Both the position numbers and the translations under genes were made by a program. From positions 799,704 to 863,703 of the forward strand of contig NZ_JASNWE010000004.1 in NCBI RefSeq assembly GCF_030283145.1: a stretch of 64,000 nucleotides of DNA, given 5' to 3'. Shown one piece after another: positions 63,580 to 64,000 of the stretch (the stretch's first letter is position 1; the number at the start of each line of letters is the position of its first letter). The stretch is from Actinomadura xylanilytica. GTDB lineage: Bacteria > Actinomycetota > Actinomycetes > Streptosporangiales > Streptosporangiaceae. The notes under the pieces are model-generated. The model worked only from the letters and a program-made list of their open reading frames with translations, did no database searches and was not told the DNA's origin.

Positions 63580-64000
63580 TCAGACGGCCAGGTGAGCGAG
63601 TTCCTGGGTGGCGTACCAGAGCAGCTCATGGTCCTCGGCGCCGTCGATGAGGACGTGGGCGTCCTCGTCGCCCGCGCCCGCGGCGGCCAGCGCGAGCGCG
63701 GCGGCGCGCACGTCGTCGGAAGCGGCCTCGTCGTCCACGTGACCGGCCGCGATCCTCTTCCACGGCACCGCCGCGGTGATCTCGACCAGGGCCGGGGCGT
63801 CCTCGTCCCCCGCCGACCGGACGACCTGGTCGGGCATCTCGGCCGCGAGCACCACCCGCCGGGCCGGGGCCTCGCCGAGGGAGGCGGCGAGCAGGCGCAG
63901 GGAGGCCCGCGCGGCGGCGGTCATCGCCGCGTACTCCAGCTCCTCCTCGTCACCGCCCGCGTACCACTCGCGCAGGGCGGGGGTCACCGCGTACGCGGCG
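63580..64000 (-). CDS. DUF6912 family protein, 5' end beyond the window
   Basis: At least 139 codons are visible. The frame is open to the window edge (AYAVTPALREWY), so the usual start of about 25 more residues lies outside; a GTG at 63987 is internal. The ending GDEDAHVLIDGAEDHELLWYATQE and the EELEYAAMTAAARASLRLL segment match what I remember of the DUF6912 family, small acidic cytoplasmic proteins of unknown function in actinobacteria. It is on the same strand as pruA, 115 bases upstream. Confidence 0.8.
   Translation of the reverse strand, partial: AAYAVTPALREWYAGGDEEELEYAAMTAAARASLRLLAASLGEAPARRVVLAAEMPDQVVRSAGDEDAPALVEITAAVPWKRIAAGHVDDEAASDDVRAAALALAAAGAGDEDAHVLIDGAEDHELLWYATQELAHLAV

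Overview
The window is about 72% GC, with dense, often overlapping genes, many GTG starts and near-universal G or C third codon positions. This is the pattern of a filamentous actinobacterium. The gene set (SigE-family sigma factor, 180-kDa-class NAD-glutamate dehydrogenase, DUF3068 and DUF6912 proteins, a tmRNA tag ending in ALAA) fits the Streptosporangiales or a related order, and something close to Actinomadura/Thermomonosporaceae is my best guess. No plasmid, phage or CRISPR features were seen.

Layout. Positions 1-1190 hold a thiolase cut by the window edge. Positions 1403-7981 hold a CxxC-rich small protein, an AarF-type kinase divergent from a NarL-type two-component system, a MarR regulator and a small TasA-like protein. 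Positions 6404-13726 form an acyl-CoA catabolic block: two FadD ligases, two thiolase-fold proteins without the usual nucleophile, a double-DUF35 protein and a divergent crotonase. Its order resembles the mycobacterial steroid side-chain region, and its central promoter carries two degenerate KstR-like sites. Positions 13824-22009 are a mixed stretch: methyltransferase, RibD-like reductase, two tandem secreted paralogues, a gene remnant, a sigma factor with a membrane partner, a nitronate monooxygenase behind a perfect KstR-type motif, and a DUF3068 protein.

Positions 22108-34305 hold an envelope-glycan block: MFS exporter, GT2, acyltransferase, a 1485-residue AftD-like protein, GT4, a polyprenol-phosphate-type GT2, a DUF2613-like peptide and a large membrane protein. 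A decayed acyl-CoA dehydrogenase follows (34379-34696). Positions 34693-40911 carry a TM-anchored protein, an EI24/CysZ-like membrane protein, an SDR, a CooC-like ATPase behind a Zur-like box, and a GntR regulator that shares a palindromic operator with a neighbouring small gene.

Positions 41668-50037 are the conserved trans-translation and division block: ssrA (tmRNA), a PBP that has lost its catalytic motifs, smpB, ftsX, ftsE, and prfB flanked by two related lipoproteins. The stretch next to the tmRNA 3' end (41100-41622) looks like an eroded insertion zone. Positions 51302-64000 are amino-acid and ketone metabolism: the large NAD-glutamate dehydrogenase, a Ser/Thr kinase, a three-repeat HTH protein, acetoacetyl-CoA synthetase, a HAD protein lacking its nucleophile, PruA, and a DUF6912 protein cut by the edge. 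PruA makes glutamate and the large GDH deaminates it, so together they give a proline-to-2-oxoglutarate route.

All family names come from motif recognition and memory, not searches. The most unusual items are the inactive-looking PBP between smpB and ssrA, the Cys-less thiolase/DUF35 cassette, the shared GntR operator, and the repeated regulatory motif at 3203-3262.
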